A stretch of 64,000 bases of DNA. Origin: an uncultured bacterium (GTDB taxonomy: Bacteria; Bacillota; Clostridia; Lachnospirales; Lachnospiraceae). Numbering within the stretch: position 1 is the first letter of the stretch; the number at the start of each line of letters is the position of its first letter. A model generated the notes under the pieces. The model had not been told where the DNA came from and made no database searches. It saw only the letters and a program-made list of their open reading frames with translations. Position numbers and translations under genes: made by a program. Below are positions 17,018 through 26,015 of the stretch, piece by piece. Location: the NCBI GenBank assembly GCA_905215775.1, contig CAJMRM010000007.1:6973-70972 (forward strand). Reading direction: 5' to 3'.

Positions 17018-17935
17018 ATGATTAGTCAGCTGGTACAGAAGATTCAGAAAACAAAAGCACCTATCTGTGTTGGTCTTGACCCGATGTTAAGCTACATTCC
17101 GTCTCATATCGTCCAGAACGCGTTTAAGGAGTTTGGAGAGACATTAGAAGGAGCTGCCGAGGCCGTATGGCAGTTCAATAAAGAAATCGTTGACAGTACG
17201 TATGATCTGATTCCCTCAGTGAAACCCCAGATTGCCATGTATGAGCAGTTTGGCATTGAGGGACTTAAAATATATGCCAGAACCGTGGAATACTGCAAGC
17301 AGAAGGGACTTCTGGTGATCGGAGACGTAAAGCGCGGCGATATCGGATCCACATCCTCTGCCTATGCGGTGGGACATCTGGGAAAGGTAAAGGTCGGCAG
17401 CAATGTATGTTCCGGTTTTGATACAGATTTTATCACAGTGAACCCCTATCTGGGAACCGACGGCGTGAAGCCTTTTGTGGATGTGTGCCGGGAGGAGGAC
17501 CGGGGACTGTTCGTTCTGGTAAAGACCTCCAACCCCTCCAGCGGCGAGTTCCAGGACCGCCTCATCGACGGAAGACCGCTGTATGAGCTGGTGGCGGAAA
17601 AGGTCGTAGAGTGGGGCGCGGACTGCATGGACGGTACATACAGCAATGTGGGAGCCGTTGTGGGAGCGACTTATCCGGAAATGAGCAAGATCTTAAGAAA
17701 GCTGATGCCCCATACCTACTTCCTGGTTCCGGGCTACGGCGCCCAGGGCGGCACCGCAAAGGACCTGGCAAACTGCTTCAACGAGGACGGTCTCGGCGCA
17801 GTGGTCAATTCCTCCCGTGGGATCATCGCAGCCTATAAGCAGGAAAAATATGCCAAGTTCGGTCCGGAGCATTTCGCAGAGGCGTCCAGACAGGCAGTTA
17901 TGGACATGATCGCTGATATCAACAGCGTTCTCTAA
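17018..17935 (+). CDS. pyrF: orotidine 5'-phosphate decarboxylase
   Basis: 305 residues, the longer class of OMP decarboxylase found in many Clostridia. It converts OMP to UMP, the last step of UMP synthesis. ICVGLDPML near the N-terminus and the catalytic Lys-Asp region GDVKRGDIGSTSSAYAVG are clear. The ATG at 17018 has GAAGGAGGAA at good spacing; the upstream TTG at 17003 would swallow that site. It heads the pyrF-pyrK-pyrD-pyrE unit with a ten-base gap to pyrK. Confidence 0.95.
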   Translation: MISQLVQKIQKTKAPICVGLDPMLSYIPSHIVQNAFKEFGETLEGAAEAVWQFNKEIVDSTYDLIPSVKPQIAMYEQFGIEGLKIYARTVEYCKQKGLLVIGDVKRGDIGSTSSAYAVGHLGKVKVGSNVCSGFDTDFITVNPYLGTDGVKPFVDVCREEDRGLFVLVKTSNPSSGEFQDRLIDGRPLYELVAEKVVEWGADCMDGTYSNVGAVVGATYPEMSKILRKLMPHTYFLVPGYGAQGGTAKDLANCFNEDGLGAVVNSSRGIIAAYKQEKYAKFGPEHFAEASRQAVMDMIADINSVL

Positions 17936-17945
17936 GGAGGAAGCC

Positions 17946-18785
17946 ATGGCACAGAAAAAAGTGAGAGCAGCAATCGTAAGCCAGGAGAAGCTGGCGGAGG
18001 GGATCTTCAGCATGTGGCTGGACGCGCCGGAAATGGCGGAGGCGTCCAGACCCGGCCAGTTCATCGCAGTCTACACCAATGACCCCTCAAAACTTTTACC
18101 GCGGCCCATCAGTATCTGTGAAGCCGATAAGGAAAAGGGAAGACTGCGCATCGTGTACAGGATCGCCGGAGCCGGGACTCTGGAATTTTCCGGATACCAG
18201 GCCGGAGATACGCTGGACATCATGGGCCCTCTGGGAAACGGATTTCCGTTAAAGGATAAGAAGGCTTTTCTCATCGGCGGAGGCATCGGGATCCCTCCGA
18301 TGCTGGAGCTGGCCAAGCATCTGGATTGTGAGAAGACCGCCGTTTTAGGCTACCGGGATGCGGAAACCTTCCTGGCAGATGAGATCGGAAAATATGCGGA
18401 GGTGGTCATCGCGTCCGAGGACGGAAGTGTCGGAACCAAGGGAAACGTCATCGACGCCATCCGGGCGGGCGGCTTAAAGGCGGATGTGATCTATGCCTGC
18501 GGCCCCACGCCCATGTTAAAGGCCCTTAAGGCCTATGCGGCAGAAAACGGCATCGAGTGCTGGATCTCCCTGGAGGAGAAAATGGCCTGCGGCATCGGCG
18601 CATGCTTAGGCTGCGTCTGCCACAGTAAGGATGTGGATGAGCACAGCAACGTGAAGAATAAGAGAGTCTGCAAGGACGGCCCCGTATTTCTGGCGGATGA
18701 GGTGGAGCTGCTTTCCTCTGAGGAGCAGAGGGAGCGGATCGCCGGCGGCTGTATGTGCGGGACTGTAAAGGTAAAGGAGGATTAA
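17946..18785 (+). CDS. pyrK: dihydroorotate dehydrogenase B, electron transfer subunit
   Basis: 279 residues. PyrK carries FAD and a [2Fe-2S] cluster and passes electrons from PyrD to NAD+. The FAD site is at LLPRPISICEAD, the NAD-binding GGGIGIPPMLELAKHL follows, and the cysteine cluster MACGIGACLGCVC plus a later Cys in the GGCMCGT segment near the C-terminus completes the Fe-S region. AAGGAGG precedes the start. The next gene begins two bases after the stop, as expected for subunits of one enzyme. Confidence 0.94.
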   Translation: MAQKKVRAAIVSQEKLAEGIFSMWLDAPEMAEASRPGQFIAVYTNDPSKLLPRPISICEADKEKGRLRIVYRIAGAGTLEFSGYQAGDTLDIMGPLGNGFPLKDKKAFLIGGGIGIPPMLELAKHLDCEKTAVLGYRDAETFLADEIGKYAEVVIASEDGSVGTKGNVIDAIRAGGLKADVIYACGPTPMLKALKAYAAENGIECWISLEEKMACGIGACLGCVCHSKDVDEHSNVKNKRVCKDGPVFLADEVELLSSEEQRERIAGGCMCGTVKVKED

Positions 18786-18787
18786 GC

Positions 18788-19690
18788 ATGAACACAAAGG
18801 TGAATATAGCCGGAGTCGAGCTTAAGAATCCGGTGATGACCTGCTCCGGTACCTTCGGGTCCGGAATGGAATACGGTGAGATGGTGGATTTAAACCGCCT
18901 GGGCGCAGTGGTGACCAAGGGGATCGCCAACGTGCCCTGGCCGGGAAATCCGACGCCCAGGGTGACAGAGGTATACGGCGGCATGTTAAATGCCATCGGC
19001 CTTCAGGGACCTGGAGTGGATGTGTTCATCGAGCGGGATATCCCGTTTTTAAAGCAGTATGATACGAAGATCATCGTAAACGTCTGCGGTAAAACGAAGG
19101 AAGACTATCTGGACGTGGTAGAGCGGCTGGGAGAAACGGATGCGGACATGCTGGAGATCAACATCTCCTGTCCCAACGTAAAGGCCGGAGCCCTGGCCTT
19201 CGGACAGGATTCGAAGGTGGCGGAGGATATCACAGCCGCCATTAAAAAAGTGGCAAAGCAGCCGGTGATCATGAAGCTTTCTCCCAATGTGACGGATATT
19301 TCTGAGATGGCGAGGGCGGTGGAGGCCGGAGGGGCCGACGCGGTTTCCCTGATCAATACCATCACAGGAATGAAGATCGATATCAACCGGAGGACCTTCG
19401 CCCTGGCCAATAAGACCGGAGGAATGTCCGGCCCGGCAGTGAAGCCGGTGGCAGTGCGCATGGTGTACCAGACAGCCCAGGCGGTGAAGATCCCTGTGAT
19501 CGGCATGGGCGGCATTATGACTGCCGACGACGCCCTGGAGTTCATCCTGGCCGGAGCCACAGCCGTGGCAGTGGGAACTGCGAACTTTGTGAACCCCTGC
19601 ACAACGGCGGAGATCGCAGACGGAATCGAAGCGTATATGAGAAAGTACGGAGTGGAAGATATCAATGAGCTGATCGGGGCGGTCCGTTAA
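18788..19690 (+). CDS. pyrD: dihydroorotate dehydrogenase B, catalytic subunit (type 1B)
   Basis: 300 residues, an FMN-dependent TIM barrel. It oxidises dihydroorotate to orotate. The active-site cysteine of the 1B class lies in INISCPNVKAG; the FMN phosphate site is IPVIGMGGIMTADDALEF. The ATG at 18788 follows AAAGGAGG, and a longer frame back to 18755 overlaps pyrK and is not used. It partners with the adjacent pyrK. Confidence 0.95.
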   Translation: MNTKVNIAGVELKNPVMTCSGTFGSGMEYGEMVDLNRLGAVVTKGIANVPWPGNPTPRVTEVYGGMLNAIGLQGPGVDVFIERDIPFLKQYDTKIIVNVCGKTKEDYLDVVERLGETDADMLEINISCPNVKAGALAFGQDSKVAEDITAAIKKVAKQPVIMKLSPNVTDISEMARAVEAGGADAVSLINTITGMKIDINRRTFALANKTGGMSGPAVKPVAVRMVYQTAQAVKIPVIGMGGIMTADDALEFILAGATAVAVGTANFVNPCTTAEIADGIEAYMRKYGVEDINELIGAVR

Positions 19691-19732
19691 GACCGGCATC
19701 TGTATCTGCAAAACAGAGAAAGGACAGGGAAC

Positions 19733-20407
19733 ATGGAAAAATATAAGCAGGAATTTATTGAATTTATGGTGGACTGCGGCGTTTTAAAGTTTGGTGATTT
19801 CGTGACAAAAAGCGGAAGAAAGACTCCGTTCTTTGTAAACACTGGCTTTTACCGCACCGGCGCCCAGTTAAGAAAGCTGGGTGAGTATTACGCCAAGGCT
19901 ATCCAGAGCACCTTCGGCACAGATTTTGACGTGCTGTTCGGACCGGCCTACAAGGGAATCCCTCTGACTGTGGCCGCCAGCATGGCCTTAAGCGAGCATT
20001 TTGATGCGGACATCAAATACTGCTCAAACAGAAAAGAGGTAAAGGACCACGGCGATAAGGGAATCTTACTGGGAAGCCCCATTGCCGACGGCGATAAGGT
20101 GGTGATCATCGAGGACGTGACCACAGCGGGAACCTCCATCGAGGAGACGCTTCCGATCATCAAGGCCCAGGGAAACGTGGACGTTCTGGGACTGGTGGTT
20201 TCTGTGGACCGCTGTGAGAGAGGAAAGGGAGAAAAATCCGCCCTTACAGAGATCCAGGAAAAGTACGGCTTCAAGACCACGGCCATTGTGACCATGAAGG
20301 AAGTGGTGGAGCATCTGTACAACAGAGAGTATAAAGGAAAAGTTGTGATCGATGACGCATTAAAGGCTGCCATCGATGCATATTATGAGCAGTATGGCGT
20401 AAAATAG
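19733..20407 (+). CDS. pyrE: orotate phosphoribosyltransferase
   Basis: 224 residues. It joins orotate to PRPP to form OMP. The PRPP-binding loop VVIIEDVTTAGTSIEETLP is intact. FFVNTGFYRTGAQL and FGPAYKGIPLTVA match the orotate/PRPP pocket of the PyrE family. It follows pyrD by 42 bp with a GAGAAAGGA site. pyrB, pyrI and pyrC are not in this window. Confidence 0.95.
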   Translation: MEKYKQEFIEFMVDCGVLKFGDFVTKSGRKTPFFVNTGFYRTGAQLRKLGEYYAKAIQSTFGTDFDVLFGPAYKGIPLTVAASMALSEHFDADIKYCSNRKEVKDHGDKGILLGSPIADGDKVVIIEDVTTAGTSIEETLPIIKAQGNVDVLGLVVSVDRCERGKGEKSALTEIQEKYGFKTTAIVTMKEVVEHLYNREYKGKVVIDDALKAAIDAYYEQYGVK

Positions 20408-20420
20408 AGGAGGGCATGTC

Positions 20421-20570
20421 ATGGAAAAAATCTATAAGACCATGCGCAATACAGGCGCCGCCAGCATTGCCGTCGGGATCGTAGTCGCTTCTGTGGGCCT
20501 GGCAGCAGGCATCATTGCCATTGTAAACGGCGCTCTGCTCCTTAAGAGAAAATCTGAGATCACATTTTAA
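20421..20570 (+). CDS. 49-residue single-span membrane protein downstream of pyrE
   Basis: A short gene 13 bp after pyrE, with GAGGAGGG well placed before the ATG. The protein has a basic start (MEKIYKTMRN), one long hydrophobic segment (IAVGIVVASVGLAAGIIAIV), and a basic end LLLKRKSEITF. The base pattern is fully coding and the ribosome site is strong, so I consider it a real gene. I do not recognise the family. Co-transcription with the pyr genes suggests, but does not show, a link. A strong hairpin follows at 20587. Confidence 0.7.
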   Translation: MEKIYKTMRNTGAASIAVGIVVASVGLAAGIIAIVNGALLLKRKSEITF

Positions 20571-20586
20571 TCATAAGATACACCCG

Positions 20587-20627
20587 ATAAGGGGCCGCTC
20601 CGCTTTCTTTCTGCAGCGGCCCCTTAT
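20587..20627 (+). terminator. strong hairpin ending the pyr unit
   Basis: ATAAGGGGCCGCT (20587-20599) pairs perfectly with AGCGGCCCCTTAT (20615-20627) around a 15-base loop. There is no T run after it, so it may act as an RNA 3' end stabiliser or a weak terminator. The remaining bases to the next start (20713) hold nothing else I can support. Confidence 0.55.
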
Positions 20628-20712
20628 GCGTGCAAAAGGGACAAATCGGAAATTGCAAGATGGGAATAATCATATAGAAAGTATCAGGCCAAGGGTCTGT
20701 TTGGAATAAATC

Positions 20713-21192
20713 GTGGATTTTTTTATTAAAAATGAAAGGCACCGGAAGCTGGGATTCCTGTTTTTTGTCCTGTATCTGGTGCTGCTGACGTATTTTTTGT
20801 TTTTTGCAGAGGAGATGGGGCGGATTCCCGGCATGCGGGCCGGATACAGCTACAATCTGACCCCGTTCAAGGAGATCAGACGCTTTCTGATCCATGCGAA
20901 GGTACTGGGCTGGAGAGCCGTATTTTTAAATATTGTCGGAAACATGGCAGCGTTCATGCCGTTCGGGTTCTTCCTTCCGGAGATCTGGACACGGGTGGAC
21001 CGCTGGTATACCACGACCCTTCTGGGCGCGGTATTCAGCCTCTGTATCGAGACGACCCAGCTGGTCTTCCGGGTGGGGAGCTTCGATGTGGACGATCTGC
21101 TTTTAAATACCATCGGGGCTCTGGCAGGGTATCTGATCTTCTGCGGAGCCAGAAAGATATGGAGAAGATATAGTGCAGCGTATCGGAAATAA
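20713..21192 (+). CDS. VanZ-like membrane protein
   Basis: 159 residues with four membrane segments. YNLTPFKEIRRFL, FLNIVGNMAAFMPFGFFLP, CIETTQLVFRVGSFDVDDLLLNTIGALAGY (here given in parts) are the VanZ-family signature; the family is named after a teicoplanin resistance gene but most members have no known role. The start is a GTG with only a weak ribosome site. Its last 20 bases overlap the next gene. Confidence 0.85.
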   Translation: MDFFIKNERHRKLGFLFFVLYLVLLTYFLFFAEEMGRIPGMRAGYSYNLTPFKEIRRFLIHAKVLGWRAVFLNIVGNMAAFMPFGFFLPEIWTRVDRWYTTTLLGAVFSLCIETTQLVFRVGSFDVDDLLLNTIGALAGYLIFCGARKIWRRYSAAYRK

Positions 21193-21490
21193 AGTATCAT
21201 ATATAAAAAAGCCCCTGGCAAAGGCCAGTCTTGTGGCAGCGGGGCTGGCGGCGGCCGCTCTGATTTTTGGAGCCGCTGCCCTGGCCCTGGGCTATATGAC
21301 CGGGGGAAATGCACCGCTGGTGGCGGCCGCCCTGGGGTTCTGCAGTATCCTGACGGCGGTTTCGTCCATGGCCTACGGGCTCTTTTCTTTTTTTGAACGG
21401 GAAAAGAACTATGTGCTGGCCAGGGCGAGCCTTATTGTGTCCGGGATCCTGGCGGTCCTGTGGCTGGCGGTGATCTTTACAGCCCTGTAA
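21173..21490 (+). CDS. small membrane protein of unknown function
   Basis: 105 residues beginning at a GTG with GGAGAAG upstream, overlapping the VanZ-like gene by 20 bases. Three to four hydrophobic segments are visible (LVAAGLAAAALIFGAAALALGY, APLVAAALGFCSILTAVSS in part, and ASLIVSGILAVLWLAVIF). The N-terminus is basic. I do not recognise it securely; it resembles small Lachnospiraceae membrane proteins found near peptidase genes. Overlap with the VanZ gene and position before the M29-like peptidase suggest one transcript. Confidence 0.7.
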   Translation: MQRIGNKVSYIKKPLAKASLVAAGLAAAALIFGAAALALGYMTGGNAPLVAAALGFCSILTAVSSMAYGLFSFFEREKNYVLARASLIVSGILAVLWLAVIFTAL

Positions 21491-21557
21491 ACGGGGATCG
21501 GAAAATAACGGGAAGCCGGTCCGGCCTGAAGGCGGACGGCGGAAAATGGAGGGAAAA

Positions 21558-23648
21558 ATGGAACAGCAGCTGATCAGGGAGCGGTATGAGCTTTCCATGG
21601 CGCGGATCCTTAAATTTCAGGAGGAGCAGACGGTACAGGAGCCGTACAGGGATTTCTTTACGGCCATGTCCCGGTTCATCGGCCTTTGCGGCAGAGTCAT
21701 GGAGGCAGTGGAGAATGGGACCTTCGGTTCCTGGACCGGAGAGAAGCTTAAGGAGCTCAACGAAAAGCTCTACGAGGATATCCGGGGAGAACGGTATGGG
21801 ACGAGCTACGGAAACCCGGCCTGGGCTGCGAGCCGGCTGGGAAAGGAGCTGGGAAGGCTGCTCTGCTTTCTGTATGCCGAGATCCGCGGCGATATCGCCT
21901 ATGCCTTTGAGGGCCGAATGCTGGAAATGGTCATCTGGAATGAGGCGCTTATTGAGATCTACAATCTGTTTGAGGAAGGCGTTCCCGCGGAGCGGGAGGT
22001 AAAGGATGTTCTGTACTGGTGCGTCAGCGATTACTGTGACGTGACCTTAACGTACCGGATCCGGGAGTGCCTGGACCCGTCTCTGGATTTTGCAAAGAAG
22101 ATCATCATGGAAAGCGATCTTTCGGATCTGTCTTACCTGTACCGGTTTGGTGAATATATTTCTGAGGAAGAGCTCCGGGTGGCCGGATTCCTGAACCGTC
22201 TTCCGGAGAAAACCATCCGCTGCATGGCGGATACGTATACCGACGGCTATATCCGTGGGTTTGTTGTCATGGGCCGCGAGCTTTCGAAGAAAAAAACTGT
22301 GCTGATCCGTTATCCTCTGGGATTTGAGCGGATGATCCGCCAGGCTGTGAAAAATTTTGAGGCCCAGGGACTTTCTGTGATCTTTATGCGGGCCGCCGTG
22401 GACAGCGTCAACAAAAATCCGGCAGGAAGGGCAGGATATACGTCCGCATCACCCAATAAGCAGTATGACTATGACCATAGATATGACAGCGCCGTTTATT
22501 ATGACAAGGCGTTCCGGGACCGGAAGCTCTCTGTTTTAAGGACTGCCTACGAGCAGTATAAAAAGGAAGCGGCAGAATACGCCGGACCGGCTGTGGTGGA
22601 GACCTTTGGAGAGGAGAGCTTTGTCCCGGTCAATAAGGAGGAGGCCTGGTCCTTTACAGAAAAACAGCAGCGGCTGTTTCTGGAATATAGGAACATGTCC
22701 ATGCCGGTGGTGAACCAGTATATTCCGGGCGATGAGACCAGCTTTACGATCATTGCCTTCCCGCTGCCCTCCATCGGGCCGGATTTTGAGGAGATCTTTA
22801 AGGAAACCATTGCGATCAATACCCTGGATTATGTGAAATACCAGAAGATCCAGCAGCATATCATCGATGCTCTGGACCGGGCAGAGTATGTGGAGGTTCT
22901 GGGGAACGGGAAAAACAAAACAAGGCTTCACATTGATCTGGCGGATCTGGCGGATCCGTCTGCCCAGACCCGGTTTGAAAACTGTGTGGCAGATGTGAAT
23001 ATCCCGCTGGGCGAGGTGTTTACGTCCCCGAGGCTTTCCGGAACAGAAGGGCTCCTGCATGTGGGAAGCGTTTATATCAGCGGCATCCAGTTTAAAAACC
23101 TTACCATGGAATTTAAAGAGGGGCGGGTGGTTTCCGCAGCCTGTGACAATTTCCTGGAGGAGCTTCCAGCCCAGGCCGGAGAGCAGGAGAAGAGGGAGGC
23201 TGCCGAGGCAGGAAGAAAGCTGGTGGTCCAGGAGATCATGAACCAGCATGAGACTCTTCCCATGGGCGAGTTTGCCATCGGCACCAATACCACGGCCTAC
23301 GCCATGGCCGAACGGTTCGGGATCACCGACAAGCTGCCGATCCTGATCGTGGAGAAAATGGGCCCCCATTTTGCTGTGGGCGATACATGTTACAGCTGGT
23401 CCGAGGACAGCCCCATGTACAACCCGGACGGCAAGGAGATGACGGCCAGGGACAATGAGATCTCCATTTTGAGGAAGGAGGACGTTTCCCGGGCGTATTT
23501 CGGCGTCCATAAGGACATCACCATCCCCTATAAGGAGCTGGGGAGCATCACCGCCGTGGAGCCAGACGGGACCAGGACTGCTATTATAAAGGACGGGCGC
23601 TTCGTGCTTCCCGGAACAGAAGAGTTGAACCAGGCACTTGACAGGTAA
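21558..23648 (+). CDS. M29-like aminopeptidase with long N-terminal extension
   Basis: 696 residues. The C-terminal 400 residues resemble thermophilic M29 aminopeptidases: the metal-ligand candidates are E486 in IPLGEVFTSP, E571 in MGEFAIGTN, H604 in GPHFAVGDTCY with a nearby Tyr, and H651/D653 in GVHKD. Canonical M29 enzymes are near 410 residues, so the first 280 or so residues are extra, largely helical and acidic (for example EIYNLFEEGVPAEREVKDV). The ATG at 21558 has GGAGGG five bases upstream and is preferred to 21546, which would contain that site. It probably removes N-terminal residues from cytosolic peptides. It ends before the terminator at 23652. Confidence 0.8.
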   Translation: MEQQLIRERYELSMARILKFQEEQTVQEPYRDFFTAMSRFIGLCGRVMEAVENGTFGSWTGEKLKELNEKLYEDIRGERYGTSYGNPAWAASRLGKELGRLLCFLYAEIRGDIAYAFEGRMLEMVIWNEALIEIYNLFEEGVPAEREVKDVLYWCVSDYCDVTLTYRIRECLDPSLDFAKKIIMESDLSDLSYLYRFGEYISEEELRVAGFLNRLPEKTIRCMADTYTDGYIRGFVVMGRELSKKKTVLIRYPLGFERMIRQAVKNFEAQGLSVIFMRAAVDSVNKNPAGRAGYTSASPNKQYDYDHRYDSAVYYDKAFRDRKLSVLRTAYEQYKKEAAEYAGPAVVETFGEESFVPVNKEEAWSFTEKQQRLFLEYRNMSMPVVNQYIPGDETSFTIIAFPLPSIGPDFEEIFKETIAINTLDYVKYQKIQQHIIDALDRAEYVEVLGNGKNKTRLHIDLADLADPSAQTRFENCVADVNIPLGEVFTSPRLSGTEGLLHVGSVYISGIQFKNLTMEFKEGRVVSAACDNFLEELPAQAGEQEKREAAEAGRKLVVQEIMNQHETLPMGEFAIGTNTTAYAMAERFGITDKLPILIVEKMGPHFAVGDTCYSWSEDSPMYNPDGKEMTARDNEISILRKEDVSRAYFGVHKDITIPYKELGSITAVEPDGTRTAIIKDGRFVLPGTEELNQALDR

Positions 23649-23651
23649 ATA

Positions 23652-23702
23652 AAAAGCTAGTATTATGATTCATAAGAAGAATGATTCATCTTACTAGCTT
23701 TT
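23652..23702. terminator. hairpin terminator, probably bidirectional
   Basis: AAAAGCTAGTA (23652-23662) pairs with TACTAGCTTTT (23692-23702), with A and T runs on both sides of an 11-pair stem. The loop holds a repeated ATGATTCAT. It separates the M29-like gene from purE. Confidence 0.75.
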
Positions 23703-23750
23703 ATTAGAATTACTTATTAATAATCATCTACCTATGAAGGAGTGTTGACA

Positions 23751-24269
23751 ATGGCAAAAGTAAGCATTGTAATGGGAAGCGATTCGGATATGCCGGTAAT
23801 GGCCCAGGCCGCAGACTTCCTTGAAGAAATGGGCATCGATTTTGAAATGACCATAATCTCTGCCCACAGGGAGCCGGATATTTTCTTTGACTATGCAAAG
23901 ACCGCCGAGGAGCGGGGAGTAAAGGTGATCATTGCCGGAGCCGGGAAGGCGGCCCATTTACCGGGGATGTGTGCGGCTCTGTTCCCCATGCCGGTCATCG
24001 GTATCCCCATGAAGACGTCCGATCTGGGCGGCGTGGACTCCCTTTATTCCATTGTCCAGATGCCTTCCGGCATCCCGGTGGCCACGGTTGCCATCAACGG
24101 CGGGAAAAACGCGGGTATCCTGGCGGCAAAGATCCTTGCCACCTCTGAGCCGGAGATCCTTTCCCGTTTAAAGGAATACTCTGAAAAAATGAAAAATGAG
24201 GTCGTAGGAAAAGCAGAGAAGCTGGATCAGACCGGATACAGGGAGTATCTGGCGTCCATGAAAAAATAA
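23751..24269 (+). CDS. purE: N5-carboxyaminoimidazole ribonucleotide mutase
   Basis: 172 residues. It moves the carboxyl group of N5-CAIR to give CAIR. The N-terminal IVMGSDSDMPVM and the SAHREPD motif bind the phosphate and ribose; AGAGKAAHLPGMCA and GVDSLYSIVQMPSGIPVAT are also classic. The ATG at 23751 follows GAAGGAG. PurK is not in the window, so whether this is the class I mutase or a class II AIR carboxylase cannot be fully settled, though the sequence is of class I type. First of four purine genes. Confidence 0.94.
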   Translation: MAKVSIVMGSDSDMPVMAQAADFLEEMGIDFEMTIISAHREPDIFFDYAKTAEERGVKVIIAGAGKAAHLPGMCAALFPMPVIGIPMKTSDLGGVDSLYSIVQMPSGIPVATVAINGGKNAGILAAKILATSEPEILSRLKEYSEKMKNEVVGKAEKLDQTGYREYLASMKK

Positions 24270-24320
24270 AAAGCGCAAAGCAGGAGCACGAACGAAAACC
24301 TGGATTTTTAGGAGGAAAGT

Positions 24321-25352
24321 ATGGATTACAAGAAAGCCGGAGTTGATATTGAAGCTGGTTATAAATCTGTGGAATTAATGAAGGCGCATGTGAAGAAGAC
24401 CATGCGCGAAGAGGTATTAGGCGGTCTTGGAGGCTTTTCCGGCGCCTTTTCCCTGGCAAAGATCAAGGAGATGGAGGAGCCGGTGCTGCTTTCCGGTACC
24501 GACGGCTGCGGCACAAAGGTGAAGCTTTCCATGATCATGGATAAGCACGACACCATCGGCATCGACGCCGTTGCCATGTGCGTCAACGATATCGCCTGCG
24601 CAGGCGGCGAGCCCTTATTCTTCCTGGACTATATTGCCTGCGGAAAGAATTATCCGGAAAAGATCGCGGATATCGTTAAGGGCGTGGCCGAGGGCTGCCT
24701 CCAGTCGGAAGCGGCTCTGATCGGCGGAGAGACTGCGGAGCATCCGGGCCTTATGGCAGAGGACGAGTACGACCTGGCCGGTTTTGCTGTGGGCGTCTGC
24801 GATAAGAAGGAAATGATCACAGGCGAGAAGCTGTCCGCCGGAGACGTTCTCATCGGCATGGCCTCCACAGGCGTTCATTCCAACGGCTTTTCTCTGGTAA
24901 GAAAGGTGTTTGAGAAGGAAATGAACCGCGAGGGACTGGATACATATTATGACGAGCTGGGAAAGACCCTGGGAGAAACCCTGCTGGCTCCCACCAGGAT
25001 CTATGTAAAGGCATTAAAGAACGTAAAAAATGCCGGCGTGACCGTAAAGGCCTGCAGCCACATCACAGGCGGCGGCTTTTATGAAAACGTTCCCCGTATG
25101 TTAAAGGACGGCGTTCATGCCGTGATCAGAAAGGACAGCTATCCGGTGCCGCCCATTTTCGGAATGATGCAGAAAAAGGGTCAGATCGAGGAGCAGATGA
25201 TGTACAATACCTTTAATATGGGAATCGGCATGATCGTTGCGGTGGATCCGGCAGACGCAGAAAAGGCCATGGAGGCCATGAAGGCAGCCGGAGATACGCC
25301 GTATCTCATCGGTTCCATTGTGGCAGGCGAAAAGGGAGTGACCTTATGCTAA
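24321..25352 (+). CDS. purM: phosphoribosylformylglycinamidine cyclo-ligase (AIR synthetase)
   Basis: 343 residues, the usual length. It closes the imidazole ring of AIR using ATP. LSGTDGCGTKVKLSM, AMCVNDIACAGGEPLFFLDY and the long STGVHSNGFSLVRKV segment are diagnostic, with ITGGGFYENVPRML near the end. AGGAGG precedes the ATG. The stop overlaps the purN start by seven bases. Confidence 0.95.
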   Translation: MDYKKAGVDIEAGYKSVELMKAHVKKTMREEVLGGLGGFSGAFSLAKIKEMEEPVLLSGTDGCGTKVKLSMIMDKHDTIGIDAVAMCVNDIACAGGEPLFFLDYIACGKNYPEKIADIVKGVAEGCLQSEAALIGGETAEHPGLMAEDEYDLAGFAVGVCDKKEMITGEKLSAGDVLIGMASTGVHSNGFSLVRKVFEKEMNREGLDTYYDELGKTLGETLLAPTRIYVKALKNVKNAGVTVKACSHITGGGFYENVPRMLKDGVHAVIRKDSYPVPPIFGMMQKKGQIEEQMMYNTFNMGIGMIVAVDPADAEKAMEAMKAAGDTPYLIGSIVAGEKGVTLC

Positions 25353-25939
25353 GAGTCGGCGTGCTGGTTTCCGGAGGTGGGACCAATCTCCAGGCCATTC
25401 TGGACGCCCTGGATCAGGGGCGGATCACCAATGCGGAGGTTGCGGCTGTCATCAGCAATAACCCGGGCGCATACGCCCTGGAGCGGGCCAGAAACCATGG
25501 GATCCCGGCAGAGTGCATTTCTCCGAAGGATTTCCCGGACCGGGCTTCCTTCAATGAGGCGCTGGTGGCGAAGGTGGATTCCTATGATCTGGATCTGGTG
25601 GTCCTGGCAGGCTTTCTTGTCAAGATCCCGGAGGCCATGATCGCAAAGTACAGGAATAAGATCATCAATATCCATCCGTCCCTGATCCCGTCCTTCTGCG
25701 GCGTGGGCTACTATGGGCTAAAGGTCCATGAGGCCGCTCTGAAGCGGGGCGTGAAGCTCACGGGAGCCACCGTCCACTTTGTGGACGAGGGCATGGATTC
25801 CGGTCCCATCCTTTTACAGAAGGCGGTGGAGGTAAAGCCTGGGGATACGCCGGAGCTTCTTCAGCGGCGGGTTATGGAGGAGGCCGAGTGGGTGATCCTT
25901 CCCAGGGCCATTGACATGATCGCCAACGGCCGGATATAG
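25346..25939 (+). CDS. purN: phosphoribosylglycinamide formyltransferase
   Basis: 197 residues. It formylates GAR with 10-formyl-THF. VLVSGGGTNLQAILDAL binds the phosphate, INIHPSLIPSF holds the catalytic Asn-His pair, and VDEGMDSGPILLQ holds the catalytic Asp. The ATG lies in the purM 3' end, so translation is coupled. A structured 85-base gap separates it from purD. Confidence 0.95.
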   Translation: MLRVGVLVSGGGTNLQAILDALDQGRITNAEVAAVISNNPGAYALERARNHGIPAECISPKDFPDRASFNEALVAKVDSYDLDLVVLAGFLVKIPEAMIAKYRNKIINIHPSLIPSFCGVGYYGLKVHEAALKRGVKLTGATVHFVDEGMDSGPILLQKAVEVKPGDTPELLQRRVMEEAEWVILPRAIDMIANGRI

Positions 25940-25954
25940 GAATAACAGCAATCC

Positions 25955-26015
25955 GGGGCTGCTGGAAAAGAGCCGGTTCTGGCTTATCTTCTGCAGCAGC
26001 TCCTGTTTACAGGAG
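25955..26015 (+). promoter_or_regulatory. two competing hairpins ahead of the purD ribosome site
   Basis: GGGGCTGCTG (25955-25964) can pair with CAGCAGCTCC (25994-26003), with an inner AGCC/GGCT stem (25971-25984). The same CTCC can instead join CTCCTG (26000-26005) and pair with CAGGAG (26010-26015), burying the purD ribosome site AGGAGG (26011-26016). The two structures cannot coexist. No known riboswitch class was recognised. Confidence 0.45.
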
